NCBI GenBank assembly: GCA_934591705.1
Contig: CAKTPM010000024.1
Location: 1 to 21,100 of the forward strand
Reading direction: 5' to 3'
Length of the DNA: 21,100 nucleotides
From: an uncultured Oscillospiraceae bacterium
Lineage (GTDB): Bacteria; Bacillota; Clostridia; Oscillospirales; Oscillospiraceae
Both the position numbers and the translations under genes were made by a program. Shown one piece after another: positions 19,701-21,100 of this stretch. Position 1 is the first letter of the stretch. Each line of letters opens with the position of its first letter. The notes beneath the pieces were generated by a model. It had not been told where the DNA came from and did not search any database. It was given only the letters and a program-made list of their open reading frames with translations.

Positions 19701-21100
19701 TCCTCTTTCATCAGTTCATTCAGTGGGATAAAGCCTACAAGGTCATAGGAAATGCGGATATTTTGCCGCCGTTTGCCGCTGCTCTTGTCGGGGGCTTCGA
19801 TATAAACTCCCTTGACAAGTTCCCGCAGAGCATAGGGCGTAAGCTCGTCCAAATCCTTGTATTTGTGTACCCTCTGGATAAACTGCTCCAAATTTTCAAT
19901 CTGTCGTTCCTGTACTTCAATATCCTGCTGCAAGGTCTGGATTTCCACTTTAAGCTGCTCCTGTTCGGTTTCATAGCTTCTGCTCATCATGGAAAACCGT
20001 TCATCGTTGATGCGTCCTGCCACATTGTCCTCATAAATGCGGATAAACAGGCGGTCAAGTTCTCCCATGCGCCGCTGCGCCTGTTCCAGACGCTTGATGC
20101 TTGCGCAGATTTTTTCTTCACTGGACAGCAGGAGCTTGTGTTCAATAACTGCCCGGAAGTGCTTCTCATACCGTGTCACATAGAAGATGACCGCTTTCAT
20201 GTGCATCCAGACCAAATCTTCCAGAACAACGGCTCGGATGAAGTGTGCCGAACAGCTTCCTGTATTGCTTCGGTAGTTGGCGCATACAAAGTGATCCTGC
20301 CGCTTCTCAAAGTAATTGGTAGTGCAGTACCGCATTTTCGCTCCGCAGTCGGCACAGTAAACCATGCCGGAGAACAGGCTGCTTTTGCCTGTTTTTGTTC
20401 TACGGTGACGCTGCTGACGGATCTCCTGCACCTTGTCAAAGACTTCCTGCTCGATGATCGCCGGATGGGTGTTGTAGAAAATCGCCTGTTTGTCAAGGGG
20501 CGTTTCCCGCTGCTTCTTGTCCCAGATGGAATTGGTGTAGGTCTTGAAATTGACGGTGCATCCCGTGTATTCCCGGCGTTCCAGAATATGAACGACCGTG
20601 TTGGTGTTCCAATGGTACGGATCAGCGGTTTCCGGGCTGGGTGTCTTGATGCCCTCACGCTTCTTGTAGGCGGTGGGGTTAAGTACCTTTTCCTCCTGCA
20701 AGAGCTTTGCGATCTGCATCGGTCCCCGTCCTTCCATACACAGCTTGAAGATTCGCTTGACTACCACAGCCGCAGCTTCGTCCACGATCCACTTGGTCTT
20801 GTCCTCTGGGGCTTTGAGATACCCGAACGGAACATTGGTAGTCAGCGGTACGCCACGCTCACCCTTTGCCTTTTGCACAGCCCGGATTTTGCGGCTTGTA
20901 TCTTTGGCGAAAAATTCGTTAAACCAGTTTTTGATACCGGCAATATCGCTGTCTGTGCTGTTGGGGTCGATGGTGTCAAAGTGGTCGTTGATGGCAATAT
21001 ACCGCACATTGTACTTCGGGAAAGTGAAGTTGATATAAAGCCCGGTCAGCGAGGAATTTCGTCCCAGTCTGGATAGGTCTTTGGTGATACAGACTGCCAC
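19691..21100 (-). CDS. Large serine recombinase (TnpX/Tn4451-like, DUF4368), N-terminus cut by the window edge
   Basis: Site-specific recombinase that integrates and excises a mobile element. 469 codons are visible; the catalytic Ser near residue 10-20 lies beyond base 21100. The seen part starts in the catalytic domain (ITKDLSRLGRNSSLTGLYIN, with the conserved DLSRLGR), then IKNWFNEFFAKDTSRKIRAV, the recombinase domain with VPFGY and the RIFKLCMEGRGPMQIAKLL helix, and a zinc ribbon (YCADCGAKMRYC, then CANYRSNTGSC). A long coiled coil follows (about ICASIKRLEQAQRRMGELDR to QERQIENLEQFIQ) and the C-terminal DUF4368-type part, ending at a TGA at 19693-19691. The GTG at 21100 is an internal Val, not a start. 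GC content is visibly lower than in the butyrate operon, consistent with transfer. It probably belongs to an integrative or conjugative element extending rightwards. Confidence 0.92.
   Translation of the reverse strand: MAVCITKDLSRLGRNSSLTGLYINFTFPKYNVRYIAINDHFDTIDPNSTDSDIAGIKNWFNEFFAKDTSRKIRAVQKAKGERGVPLTTNVPFGYLKAPEDKTKWIVDEAAAVVVKRIFKLCMEGRGPMQIAKLLQEEKVLNPTAYKKREGIKTPSPETADPYHWNTNTVVHILERREYTGCTVNFKTYTNSIWDKKQRETPLDKQAIFYNTHPAIIEQEVFDKVQEIRQQRHRRTKTGKSSLFSGMVYCADCGAKMRYCTTNYFEKRQDHFVCANYRSNTGSCSAHFIRAVVLEDLVWMHMKAVIFYVTRYEKHFRAVIEHKLLLSSEEKICASIKRLEQAQRRMGELDRLFIRIYEDNVAGRINDERFSMMSRSYETEQEQLKVEIQTLQQDIEVQERQIENLEQFIQRVHKYKDLDELTPYALRELVKGVYIEAPDKSSGKRRQNIRISYDLVGFIPLNELMKEETA

Overview
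The window looks like chromosome from an anaerobic, spore-forming, high-GC clostridium, probably in or near the Oscillospiraceae (the Flavonifractor/Lawsonibacter/Intestinimonas type). This is inferred from the crotonyl-CoA-to-butyryl-CoA gene set with EtfBA, a Feo iron system, a flavodiiron protein, strong AGGAGG ribosome sites, heavy use of G/C at third codon positions and similarity to proteins of that group. No marker gene fixes the genus.

Layout: (1) 1-1706, minus strand: feoA-feoA-feoB ferrous iron uptake (feoB runs off the left edge), divergent from a short DtxR/MntR-type metalloregulator at 1873-2247. The shared region holds a good promoter and repeated operator-like sites. (2) 2389-7561: an unusual module. 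A VTC-type polyphosphate polymerase and a DUF4956 membrane protein are followed on the same strand by an OmpR-type response regulator and its histidine kinase. They are divergent from a lipoprotein with a beta-helix carbohydrate-binding (DUF4353/Cthe_2159-like) domain, which is broken by a +1 frameshift. The divergent promoters each carry two CTTTAGG heptamers with 11-bp period, the second ending exactly 9 nt before a -10 box. (3) 7659-10566: three stand-alone genes (PhzF-like isomerase, EamA/DMT transporter, sugar-type nucleotidyltransferase), mostly bounded by strong hairpins. (4) 10611-10730: a 39-residue Asn/Thr/Lys-rich protein with a TTG start and a forespore-sigma-like promoter. (5) 10813-12255: infC-rpmI-rplT with an attenuator-like leader; infC has no ATG/GTG/TTG start and appears to begin at AUA. 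(6) 12330-13679: flavodiiron protein with a small C-terminal rubredoxin-like domain, convergent with trmB (13730-14437). (7) 14603-19596: crt-hbd-bcd-etfB-etfA, which takes 3-oxobutyryl-CoA to butyryl-CoA with probable flavin-based electron bifurcation. Thiolase and the terminal butyrate enzymes are not here. The promoter overlaps Rex-like sites. (8) 19691-21100: the C-terminal part of a lower-GC large serine recombinase, the edge of an integrated element inserted directly behind etfA and perhaps inside its terminator.

The best candidate for something undescribed is module (2): a two-component system next to a polyP-polymerase/membrane-protein pair and a surface lipoprotein, with a symmetric divergent promoter that reads as its operator. 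The infC AUA start and attenuator, the Rex-like sites and the tiny putative spore gene are also worth a second look.
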